Source: Roseitalea sp964606055
GTDB lineage: Bacteria > Pseudomonadota > Alphaproteobacteria > Rhizobiales > Rhizobiaceae
Length of the DNA stretch: 22,442 nucleotides
Assembly: GCA_964606055.1 (NCBI GenBank)
Contig: CAZSFA010000035.1
Coordinates: 1 to 22,442, forward strand
Reading direction: 5' to 3'
A program made the position numbers and the translations under genes. Positions 7,084 through 13,959 of this stretch are shown piece after piece; positions within the stretch are counted from its first letter, which is position 1, and every line of letters starts with the position of its first letter. The notes below the pieces were generated by a model. That model made no database searches. It saw nothing but the letters and a program-made list of their open reading frames with translations, and was not told the origin of the DNA.

Positions 7084-8118
7084 CTACTGCAGGAACTCGG
7101 GATAACCTTGGGTCGAAACATCCCAGACCACGATCGAGCCATCGATGATCTGTGCCTTCAGCTCCTCGACCCGCTCAAGATAGGCAGCCGGAATGCGGTC
7201 CCTGGTGTGCACCATGTCCGACAGCGCCACGCCGTTTTCGGCCAGGCCGAAATCGATGACCTCGCCGCCCGGGAACTGGCCGTCGGCATACTGCTCGATC
7301 ACCGCTTCGACCGCGACATCGACGCGTTTGAGCACAGACGTCAGCACGCTGCCCGGCGCCATCGAATCCTGATCGGTGTCGACGCCGATGGCGTAGTGGC
7401 CGGTGGCTCTGGCCGCCTCGATGATGCCGATCCCCGTACCGCCGGCGACCTGATAGACAATGTCGGCGCCCTCATCGAACATGGCGCGCGCCAACTGTTC
7501 GCCCTTTGCCGGATCACCGAAGGATTCCGCATAGGCGACCTTGATATCGATGTCCGGATCAATGGCACGCGCGCCCTCGATGTAGCCGGAGATGAACTTG
7601 TCGATGCCGGGTGCCTTGACGCCGCCGATGACACCGATGATCGGTTCGGCGTTGATGCCTTCGATGGACGTGTCCGTCGTCACCTGCGCGGCCAGCGCGC
7701 CGGCGAGATATGAGCCCTGGTGCTCGGCGAAGACGACCGAGGCGACATTGTCGCCTTCACGCGTCTGGTTCATGATGACCCAGTTGGCGTCTGGATAGTC
7801 GGGCGCCAGCTTCTCCATCGCTTCGCCATGGATCCATTCGAGGCTGGCGATCAGCCCGAACCCGCCATCGGCCGCCCGGCGCATGATCTCCTCGCCTTGC
7901 GCGACGACGTCCTTGGATTCGATCGTGCGCCCTTCAAGGCCGGTGCTTTCAAGCCCGGCCTCAAAGCCGATATAGGCGGTGTCGTTCCACGACCCGTCGC
8001 CGAGCCCGCCCTGCGCGATGATCAGTGCGACCGGCGCGGTCTCCGCCAGGGCGGCGACGGGCGCCATCGCCGTTCCGGCAACGGCGACCGCCATCAATGC
8101 TGCATGTATCGATTTCAT
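7084..8118 (-). CDS. BMP-family periplasmic substrate-binding protein (nucleoside-type ABC importer)
   Basis: A 344-residue protein. The start MKSIHAALMAVAVAGTAMAPVAALA-ETAP is a Sec signal peptide with an ALA-type cleavage site near residue 25. No lipobox Cys is present, so it should be a free periplasmic protein as in Gram-negative hosts. The mature part has the BMP (basic membrane protein/PnrA-like) order: GLGDGSWNDTAYIGFE, DGGFGLIASLEW, FAEHQGSYLAGALAA, IGVIGGVKAPGIDKFISGYIEGAR, GADIVYQVAGGTGIGIIEAA and GVDTDQDSMAPGSVLTSVLKRVDVA. Known members bind purine or other nucleosides. ATG 8118 is preferred because AAGGGGAGAGAC precedes it directly; the open frame to 8292 lacks a signal peptide at its start. 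It lies 28 bases after the GntR gene. Confidence 0.93.
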   Translation of the reverse strand: MKSIHAALMAVAVAGTAMAPVAALAETAPVALIIAQGGLGDGSWNDTAYIGFEAGLESTGLEGRTIESKDVVAQGEEIMRRAADGGFGLIASLEWIHGEAMEKLAPDYPDANWVIMNQTREGDNVASVVFAEHQGSYLAGALAAQVTTDTSIEGINAEPIIGVIGGVKAPGIDKFISGYIEGARAIDPDIDIKVAYAESFGDPAKGEQLARAMFDEGADIVYQVAGGTGIGIIEAARATGHYAIGVDTDQDSMAPGSVLTSVLKRVDVAVEAVIEQYADGQFPGGEVIDFGLAENGVALSDMVHTRDRIPAAYLERVEELKAQIIDGSIVVWDVSTQGYPEFLQ

Positions 8119-8146
8119 GTCTCTCCCCTTTTCTGGAACGAGCAAG

Positions 8147-8941
8147 TCAAATGGTGAAACCACTGTTGGATGCGACCAGCCTGGGACCCTTGCTGGCATC
8201 GCGCTGCCCCCGCACAAGATGGGCGTCATAGGTGTAGTAGTCCGCGCGATAGACGGCCTGTACGGCCTCCAGCAATTCGCCGTCCTCCGCATGGCTGATG
8301 CGCATGACGACGATCACCGCGTGCGGCGTGTCGATGCCGAGCAGCGCACATTCGTCATCGCTTGCCAGCCGTGCGGTGACGCGCTCGCGCGCTTCGTGGA
8401 CCGGTAGTCCGGCATCGGCGAAGTGATGGTAGAGCGAAAAGTCCGGCTGTTGTCGCTCGGCGTCGACCGCTGCGTCGAGTGCCTTGACGCGCAGGCAGAC
8501 CGACACGGGAATGCACGAAAAGTGGATGGCGCACGGTGTTTCATCCACATGGCGCAGCCGGTGAAGCACCATGGCCGGCTCGTTGATGCCGAACTGCCGC
8601 TCCTCGGCCTCATGGGCCTTGCGGAACTCGATCAACCTCTGCCGGGTGCGATGACCGTCCATCCGCACCGATTCCGAAAAACTCAGCAACTGTCCGGCTT
8701 TGCGGTGCAGCGACCGGCTGGCGACGAAACTGCCCGACCCCTGCCGGCGCGTCACAAGCCCCTGACTGACCAGTTCGGAAATCGCGCGCACCACCGTCCC
8801 CCGGCTGACGCCATGTTCGAGGCTGAGCTGTGCCTCGCTGGGCAAGCGGTCGCCGGCCTGCAGGTCGCCGTTGACGATCCGCGCGCGCAGGTCCTCGGCC
8901 AAGCGGCGATAGCGTGAGGATGGAGAACCGGGTTGCATCAT
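8147..8941 (-). CDS. GntR-family transcriptional regulator, HutC type (UTRA ligand domain)
   Basis: A 264-residue regulator. Residues about 8-75 form the winged helix-turn-helix: SSRYRRLAEDLRARIVNGDLQAGDRLPSE, then EHGVSRGTVVRAISELVSQGLVTRRQGSGSFVA. Residues about 85-245 fit a UTRA domain, with RLRHVDETPCAIHFSCIPVSV and a PVHEARERVTARLASDDECALLGI segment typical of HutC-like sensors. It heads the import/catabolic operon and is most likely its repressor, released by an imported metabolite. Two adjacent ATG codons (8941 and 8938) can start it. No Shine-Dalgarno is seen, and a possible -10 sits only a few bases upstream, so the message may have almost no leader. Autoregulation through the palindrome at 8962-8973 is likely. 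Confidence 0.92.
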   Translation of the reverse strand: MMQPGSPSSRYRRLAEDLRARIVNGDLQAGDRLPSEAQLSLEHGVSRGTVVRAISELVSQGLVTRRQGSGSFVASRSLHRKAGQLLSFSESVRMDGHRTRQRLIEFRKAHEAEERQFGINEPAMVLHRLRHVDETPCAIHFSCIPVSVCLRVKALDAAVDAERQQPDFSLYHHFADAGLPVHEARERVTARLASDDECALLGIDTPHAVIVVMRISHAEDGELLEAVQAVYRADYYTYDAHLVRGQRDASKGPRLVASNSGFTI

Positions 8942-8944
8942 TGC

Positions 8945-8973
8945 ACGCTAGATTGAACTGGTTGACTAGTCAA
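8945..8973 (-). promoter_or_regulatory. Possible promoter of the region A operon
   Basis: On the minus strand, TTGACT (8973-8968) is a strong -35 match; 17 bases later TAGCGT (8950-8945) is a weak -10 (3 of 6). Transcription would begin at about the ATG pair 8941/8938, giving a leaderless or near-leaderless message, which agrees with the missing Shine-Dalgarno. The weak -10 keeps confidence low. Confidence 0.3.
8962..8973. promoter_or_regulatory. Perfect 12-bp palindrome, probable operator for the HutC-type regulator
   Basis: TTGACTAGTCAA is a perfect inverted repeat located 20 bp upstream of the regulator ATG. It contains the candidate -35 hexamer, so a dimer bound here would block RNA polymerase. 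A CTAG-centred palindrome is reminiscent of GntR-family operators, although it does not match the published HutC core (GT-x-TA-x-AC) exactly. It lies outside coding sequence, and no second copy was noticed in the non-coding parts of the window. Confidence 0.6.
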
Positions 8974-9125
8974 ATTGGAAGATATGTGAAACTCGGTGGG
9001 TGCGCGGGGCGCAATCGCCGCCGCGACCCGAACCGATCGGCAGAAGCTTACCCAGCCGGGCGCCTTGAGTTCGCCTGCCGGTTCGCAACGTTGGCGGAGC
9101 GGCGATCCTGCCAGGCGCTGCTGCG

Positions 9126-9761
9126 TCAGACGATCTCGCCAAACAGGCGTTGATCGACCGAGCGCGGCTTTTGTGCTTCCGCCTCGTCGGTTGCGACAAA
9201 CGAGGACTTGCCGCCGGCCAGGTCCGCCGGAAGAACCAGAAAACGGACAAATGCCGCATTCGTGCCGCCGTAGTTTTCGCCGACGACGGGCTCATCGCCC
9301 GGTTCAAACCATGCGTCTCCAGCCTGGATGCGCCGGACCGTGTCTCCCATCTCGGCGCGCAAGGTGCCTTTGATCAATCGCCGGATGCCTGGGCCGCGGT
9401 GACCATGCCTTGGCGTCCGCGCCCCATGCCGGGATTCGATGCGGTCGGCGCGGATCAGAAAAGGGCCGGCCAAGCCAAGATTGGCAGGATGAGAAGCGAC
9501 GATCTCGACGTCGAGCGCGCGCTCATCTACCGGCGAGGCTTCGAACAGCCATGCCTGCGAGTCGGGAGCGGCAATCACCGAACCCTTCGCAAAGCCACCG
9601 TCATCGGGACCGAGAGCGCGGTCTCCGCCATCGGTGGCGATGCGTGCGGACCCGTCCTTCACATAGACGAAAAACACGCGATCATCGTCGATCGGCAGGT
9701 CGGTCTGTCCGGATTCGAGGTCATAGACGGTGAGCCGGAAACGGCGTGATGCGCTGTTCAT
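9126..9761 (-). CDS. Cupin-domain protein, probably two-barrel
   Basis: A 211-residue soluble protein that looks like two consecutive cupin barrels. The first (about 10-90) has VYDLESGQTDLPIDDDRVFFVYVKDGSARI and a GSVIAAPDSQAWLFEA strand pair. The second (about 105-185) has RHGARTPRHGHRGPGIRRLIKGTLRAEMGD, where His residues and the later Glu sit where cupins bind a metal, and then IQAGDAWFEPGDEPVVGENYGGTNAAFVRFLVLP, the classic second cupin motif. ATG 9761 overlaps the stop of the alpha/beta hydrolase (ATGA 9758-9761). Cupins are often isomerases, dioxygenases or sensors; the reaction cannot be named. No clear terminator follows in the 184-bp gap 8942-9125. Confidence 0.8.
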   Translation of the reverse strand: MNSASRRFRLTVYDLESGQTDLPIDDDRVFFVYVKDGSARIATDGGDRALGPDDGGFAKGSVIAAPDSQAWLFEASPVDERALDVEIVASHPANLGLAGPFLIRADRIESRHGARTPRHGHRGPGIRRLIKGTLRAEMGDTVRRIQAGDAWFEPGDEPVVGENYGGTNAAFVRFLVLPADLAGGKSSFVATDEAEAQKPRSVDQRLFGEIV

Positions 9762-10627
9762 CGATTGGTCACTCCGCATTGGGCCGCGATGATGCGCATC
9801 GTCGGGCTGTCGGGTGTCAGGTACTCGTCCAGTATGTTGAAATGGTCGTAGCCGGCCAGCACATGCAGTGATGGTTCCAGGCCATGACCACGCAATGCGT
9901 GGTAATAGCGGAAGGATTGGTCCACGAATTGGTTGGGCTCGCGCGCGCCGGCCAGGATCGCGATTTCGGGGCGCAGAACCGGCTGACGTTGCTCCACATT
10001 GTGTCGCGCCGCAATCGCGGCATCGAGGTTGAGATCGGCGTTCACACTGGTGCCGATTGCCGGCGTGGGATCGTATATGCCCGATGTCAGAACAGCGCCG
10101 GTCAGCCCGATGGACGATGCATCAGCAAACGGATGCGCCATGATCGACGCGGTCAGATGCGCGCCCGCTGAATGTCCCGAGATCGTCAGCCGTTCCGGAT
10201 CGCCGCCATGGCGGCCGATGTTTCGCGCCACCCATTCAAAGCCGGCAATCGCCGAGCCGACCACGCCATCCAGCGTCGAGGCCGGACACAGCTCATAGTT
10301 CATGATGACCGTCGTGATGCCAAGTGGAACCAGCGCCCCGGCTATGAACGCGAAGTTCGCCTTGTCCTGCGCACGCCAGTAGCCGCCGTGGAAAAACACG
10401 TGCACCGGCGCGTCCGGGCCCTGCGCGGGATAGATGTCGAGCTTGTGCAGCGGATGCTCGCCGAAAGCGATGTCGGATTGACATGCCAGATCGCATCGGG
10501 CGGCCGCATTGGCCGGCTCGCGCCGTGCCCTGGACTGAGCGAAATCGGGAAACGCATGCTGCGGATTGTAGTGGAACTCGTGCTCGTTGGGCGTGAGCGA
10601 CGCCCATATTGGTTGCGATGCGGTCAT
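9758..10627 (-). CDS. Alpha/beta hydrolase, kynurenine-formamidase/esterase-like
   Basis: A 289-residue serine hydrolase. HGGYWR (80-85) is the oxyanion-hole HGG motif with the YW that is typical of arylformamidase-like enzymes. GHSAG (151-155) puts the nucleophile at Ser153, and YDHFNIL (260-266) holds the likely catalytic His262; the acid is probably Glu230 or Asp236. It would hydrolyse a small ester or N-formyl/acyl amide in the cytoplasm, and no signal peptide is seen. ATG 10627 follows GGGGA at a 5-base distance, and an upstream extension to 10918 runs into the divergent gene. It is co-transcribed with the cupin gene and divergent from the region C operon, so it likely belongs to the same pathway. 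The exact substrate is unknown. Confidence 0.85.
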   Translation of the reverse strand: MTASQPIWASLTPNEHEFHYNPQHAFPDFAQSRARREPANAAARCDLACQSDIAFGEHPLHKLDIYPAQGPDAPVHVFFHGGYWRAQDKANFAFIAGALVPLGITTVIMNYELCPASTLDGVVGSAIAGFEWVARNIGRHGGDPERLTISGHSAGAHLTASIMAHPFADASSIGLTGAVLTSGIYDPTPAIGTSVNADLNLDAAIAARHNVEQRQPVLRPEIAILAGAREPNQFVDQSFRYYHALRGHGLEPSLHVLAGYDHFNILDEYLTPDSPTMRIIAAQCGVTNR

Positions 10628-10700
10628 CGGGTCCCCGGAGGCAGTTGGACATGAACTCAGGCATTCTAGACGACCGTCGCGGCTCATTGGAAGTGGGTTC

Positions 10701-10730
10701 TTGCAATATGGTTGGGAATGGTTCACTAAT
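10701..10730 (+). promoter_or_regulatory. Possible promoter of the region C operon
   Basis: TTGCAA (10701-10706) and ACTAAT (10725-10730) are separated by 18 bases, with 4 of 6 matches each to the sigma-70 hexamers. The -10 overlaps one of two GntR-like palindromes and the second begins about 10 bases further on. The call is tentative. Confidence 0.3.
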
Positions 10731-10750
10731 GGCGCGGATTTGGTGCACCA
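10719..10750. promoter_or_regulatory. Pair of GntR-like palindromic sites in the divergent intergenic region
   Basis: TGGTGCACCA (10741-10750) is a perfect palindrome of the TGGT-NN-ACCA form bound by FadR-subfamily GntR proteins such as UxuR/ExuR. TGGTTCACTA (10719-10728) matches it at 8 of 10 positions and keeps the GT-NN-AC core. Their starts are 22 bp apart, about two helical turns. The sites lie between the divergent hydrolase and racemase-like genes; the FadR-type GntR protein at 18992-19723 is the obvious candidate binder. Confidence 0.5.
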
Positions 10751-10815
10751 TTGCGGAGTGTTTGGGTTCGCATGCCGCCAGGCCCATGGATTTGCCTCTC
10801 GGCCGGGATGATTGA

Positions 10816-11949
10816 GTGAAGATCGCCGCCATCGATTTCGTTGCATTGAGCGCGCCGCTGGCGGACGGCAAGGCCTATGGCATGTCCAAAGCCCTGGCGA
10901 CGGGCCGCCAATCGACACTTGTCGTGCTGACTCTGGAGGATGGAACGCTTGGCCATGGCGAGGCTTGGGGCCCGCCGGCGTTCAATCAGGCGTATCTGTC
11001 GCTGCTCACGGACTATCTTGTCGGTGCGAGCGTCTTCGATGTCGAGCATGTCTACGACTGGGTGCTTGCGCGACACTACCATTTCGGCCTGCAGAACCCG
11101 ATGATGTCCGCAATCTCGGGCATTGACATTGCCGCCAAGGATGCCGCCGGCAAACTGCTCGGCGTGCCGGTCTGCCGGCTGATCGGAGGTCGCAATCTGG
11201 ATGCCGTGCCGATCTATGCGTCAGGCGGCTACCTGACCGAAACTCCGGACGAGGACTACCAGCCGCAGATTGAACAGATGGCCCGCGACGGTCACCGCGC
11301 CGTCAAGATCAAGATCGGCGTGTCGCCGGCCAGTGACGAGCGGCGGCTCGCGCTGGCGCGCCGGATCCTCGGCGACGCGGTTGAAATACTGGTCGACATC
11401 AACACCAACTACACATTCGATGTCGCGCGTGAGGCCATCGAGCGCATGCGCCCGTATCGACCCCATTGGATCGAGGAACCGCTTGCGCCGCGCGACCATG
11501 CTGGTCTGGCGCGGCTTCACGCAGTCGCCGGCGTCCCGCTCGCCACCGGAGAGGCGCTCTACACGGTCCATGATTTCAAGCCGCTGGCCGATGCCGGGTC
11601 CGCCGACGTTCTTCAGCCGGACCTGACGCTCTGTGGAGGTTTCTGGCAGGGTCGCAAGATTGCCGAACTGGCTCATGCAAATGCGCTGCGCGTGTCGCCC
11701 CATGTCTGGGGCGGTGCGGTGGGGCTCGCCGCTGCGCTGCACTTTGTATCGGCGCTGTCGGTGTACCCGCATTCCGACAACGTGCCCAAGCCCGTGCTGC
11801 TCGAATACGACCTCGGCGAGAACCCGCTGCGCAGCAACCTGCTCAAGCACCCGCTTGCGCCGGTGGACGGCGCGATTCCGGTTCCGGAAGGGCCCGGTCT
11901 CGGCATTGAGATCGATCCCGAAGCGGTGGACCACTATGCCCAGCGCTGA
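10816..11949 (+). CDS. Mandelate racemase/muconate lactonizing enzyme family protein (enolase superfamily, MR subgroup)
   Basis: A 377-residue TIM-barrel enzyme with an N-terminal capping domain. Catalytic positions are clear: Lys164-x-Lys166 (VKIKIG), Mg ligands Asp194 (VDIN), Glu220 (IEEPL) and Glu246 (TGEAL), the Asp269 (LQPD) and His296 (SPHVWGG) dyad, and Asn196 after the first ligand. These follow Pseudomonas putida mandelate racemase numbering within one residue. Such enzymes abstract the alpha proton of a carboxylate and then racemise, epimerise, dehydrate or cycloisomerise it. With general bases on both faces, racemase/epimerase or acid-sugar dehydratase activity is possible, and galactarolactone-cycloisomerase-like roles are also known in this subgroup. 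The start is GTG 10816, and the gene opens the region C operon, overlapping the next gene by 14 bases. Confidence 0.93.
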   Translation: MKIAAIDFVALSAPLADGKAYGMSKALATGRQSTLVVLTLEDGTLGHGEAWGPPAFNQAYLSLLTDYLVGASVFDVEHVYDWVLARHYHFGLQNPMMSAISGIDIAAKDAAGKLLGVPVCRLIGGRNLDAVPIYASGGYLTETPDEDYQPQIEQMARDGHRAVKIKIGVSPASDERRLALARRILGDAVEILVDINTNYTFDVAREAIERMRPYRPHWIEEPLAPRDHAGLARLHAVAGVPLATGEALYTVHDFKPLADAGSADVLQPDLTLCGGFWQGRKIAELAHANALRVSPHVWGGAVGLAAALHFVSALSVYPHSDNVPKPVLLEYDLGENPLRSNLLKHPLAPVDGAIPVPEGPGLGIEIDPEAVDHYAQR

Positions 11950-12964
11950 CCTTGCGCCTGCGGGAGGCGCGCTGCTCGAGGTGCGTGACCTGCGCACGCA
12001 TTTCCATACCGAAGCCGGTGTGATCCGCGCCGTCGATGGCGTCACGTTAAGTGTCCGCGAGGGCGAGACGTTGGCGATCGTTGGAGAATCGGGATCCGGC
12101 AAGTCCGTCACCGGACTGACCGTTATGCGGCTTCTCGGGCGGACGCCCGCCCGCATTGTCGGCGGCTCGATTTCGTTCCGGGGCAGGGACGGTCAGCAGC
12201 GTGACCTGCTCAACATTGACGAGCGGTCCATGCAGGAGATCCGCGGCAACGAGATCGCGATGATCTTCCAGGACCCGATGTCCAGCCTCAATCCGGTGTT
12301 CACCATCGGCGAGCAAATCGCCGAGTCGGTGCGTTTTCATCTGGGCAAGGACCGCCGTGCCGCGCTGGCGCTGGCCAAAGAACTGCTTGGCCAGGTCGGC
12401 ATTTCCGATCCCGAGCGCCGCGTGCGGGCCTATCCCCATGAACTGTCCGGCGGCATGCGGCAGCGGGCGATGATCGCGCTGGCGCTCGCGTGCGATCCGC
12501 GCTTGTTGATCGCCGACGAGCCGACCACGGCGCTCGACGTCACCATCCAGGCGCAGATCGTCGAACTCCTGCGACAGCTTCAGCGCGAGCGCAACATGGC
12601 CATGATCTTCGTCACCCACGACCTCAAGCTGGTCGGGGAGGTCGCCGACCGGGTGGCGGTGATGTACGCAAGCCGCGTGGTAGAGGAAGGCGACGTCGCC
12701 GACGTGCTGGAACGTCCGCGCCATCCGTACACCAAGGCTCTGATCGCTTGCATCCCTCAGCGCGACTATGCCGGCGCTGGCAAGCAGGTGCTGCACCCCA
12801 TTCCCGGCACGCTGCCCGACCCTCTCGTTCACATGCAGGGCTGCGCGTTCCATCCGCGGTGCGGCTACGCACAGGAGCCTTGTCAGAACACGCCGCAATC
12901 GTTGCGACCAACCGGACCAAGGCACATGAGTGCTTGCATGCGCCTTGACGAGATCACGCTGTGA
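11936..12964 (+). CDS. Oligopeptide/dipeptide-type ABC transporter ATPase, DppD/OppD-like
   Basis: A 342-residue ATPase, the normal length for OppD. Walker A GESGSGKS (50-57), Q-loop FQDPMSSLNP (Gln112), signature LSGGMRQR (170-177), Walker B LLIADEPT (190-197) and the switch His in FVTHDLKL are all intact. The C-terminal part has the HPYTKALI segment and the Cys-containing motif GCAFHPRCGYAQEPC that is usual in Opp/Dpp ATPases. ATG 11936 begins inside the racemase-like gene (14-base overlap) with GGTGG upstream. It pairs with the next ATPase and energises the two permeases at 17129-18953. The substrate is not necessarily a peptide; this transporter class also imports sugars, opines and other organic solutes. 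Confidence 0.95.
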   Translation: MPSADLAPAGGALLEVRDLRTHFHTEAGVIRAVDGVTLSVREGETLAIVGESGSGKSVTGLTVMRLLGRTPARIVGGSISFRGRDGQQRDLLNIDERSMQEIRGNEIAMIFQDPMSSLNPVFTIGEQIAESVRFHLGKDRRAALALAKELLGQVGISDPERRVRAYPHELSGGMRQRAMIALALACDPRLLIADEPTTALDVTIQAQIVELLRQLQRERNMAMIFVTHDLKLVGEVADRVAVMYASRVVEEGDVADVLERPRHPYTKALIACIPQRDYAGAGKQVLHPIPGTLPDPLVHMQGCAFHPRCGYAQEPCQNTPQSLRPTGPRHMSACMRLDEITL

Positions 12965-13959
12965 GCGCGGCCCCCGTCATGGAAGCCGCCGATGAGCCGC
13001 TCGTTTCAGCGCATGGCCTGACCAAGCATTTTCCGATCGGTCGCTCCTTGTTGCCCTCTGGCCGGAGTGCCGTGCGGGCTGTCGAGAGCGTCGATCTGGA
13101 GATCGCGCCGGCCGAAGTTGTCGGTGTGGTGGGCGAGTCGGGTTCGGGCAAGTCGACGCTCGGGCGGCTGATGCTGCGCCTGCTTGAAGCGACCGACGGC
13201 AGTGTCGTCTTCGACGGCCAGGATCTGGGGGCGCTTGACGCCGGCGCGTTACGCCGATTCCGCCGCAACTTCCAGATGATCTTTCAGGATCCGATCTCGT
13301 CGCTCAATGCACGGATGACGGTGGGTGGCATCCTGACCGAGCCGTTGCGGCTGCATGGGGGCCTGGCGCAGCGCGAGGCCGAAGATGCAGCGGTCAAGCT
13401 GCTTGAGCAGGTTGGCCTGTCGGCGGGCGCCATGTCGCGCTACCCGCGATCGTTCTCGGGCGGGCAGGGCCAGCGCATTGCCATTGCGCGCGCCTTGGCG
13501 TCGTCGCCGAAGTTCATCGTCGCCGACGAACCGGTGTCAGCGCTTGATGTTTCGGTGCAGGCCGACGTCGTCAATCTGCTGCGCTCGCTGCAGCAGGATC
13601 TGGCTTTGGCCCTCCTGTTCATCAGCCACGATCTTTCGGTAGTCGAGGTCATCGCCGACCGCGTCGTGGTTCTGTACCTGGGCCGCGTCATGGAGATCGC
13701 GCCGACCGAAGCGCTCTACCGCCGGCCGGCGCATCCATACACAGCCGCGCTCCTGCAGGCCGTGCCGGGCGCCGTGCCACCCGAAAACCGGGTCGTTCTG
13801 AAGGGCGAGATTCCAAGCCCTGCCGCACCACCATCGGGCTGCGTATTCCGTACCCGCTGCCCCTTTGCCATCAGTGAATGCGCGACGTCCGTGCCGCCGC
13901 TGCGCCAAACCGCTCCGAACCAGTTCAAGGCCTGTATTCGTGATGACATCAGTCTCTGA
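12961..13959 (+). CDS. Oligopeptide/dipeptide-type ABC transporter ATPase, DppF/OppF-like
   Basis: A 332-residue ATPase. Walker A GESGSGKST (58-66), Q-loop IFQDPISSLNARMT, signature FSGGQGQR (165-172), Walker B FIVADEPVSALD (185-196) and switch His in FISHDLSVVE are intact. The OppF-type C-terminus reads HPYTAALLQAVP and GCVFRTRCPFAISEC. The start GTG 12961 overlaps the TGA of the previous gene (GTGA), and an in-frame ATG at 12979 is an alternative. It overlaps the following epimerase-like gene by 17 bases. Confidence 0.95.
   Translation: MSAAPVMEAADEPLVSAHGLTKHFPIGRSLLPSGRSAVRAVESVDLEIAPAEVVGVVGESGSGKSTLGRLMLRLLEATDGSVVFDGQDLGALDAGALRRFRRNFQMIFQDPISSLNARMTVGGILTEPLRLHGGLAQREAEDAAVKLLEQVGLSAGAMSRYPRSFSGGQGQRIAIARALASSPKFIVADEPVSALDVSVQADVVNLLRSLQQDLALALLFISHDLSVVEVIADRVVVLYLGRVMEIAPTEALYRRPAHPYTAALLQAVPGAVPPENRVVLKGEIPSPAAPPSGCVFRTRCPFAISECATSVPPLRQTAPNQFKACIRDDISL

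Noticed and set aside
8942..9125. Intrinsic terminator for the cupin gene
   Set aside because: Short GC stems such as GCCTG/CAGGC can be drawn but loops are long and no T-run follows. Apart from the palindrome and promoter, nothing was found in this gap.
10808..10819. Tiny ORF ATG-ATT-GAG-TGA overlapping the racemase-like start
   Set aside because: Three codons without a Shine-Dalgarno; probably coincidence, though its stop overlaps the GTG start.
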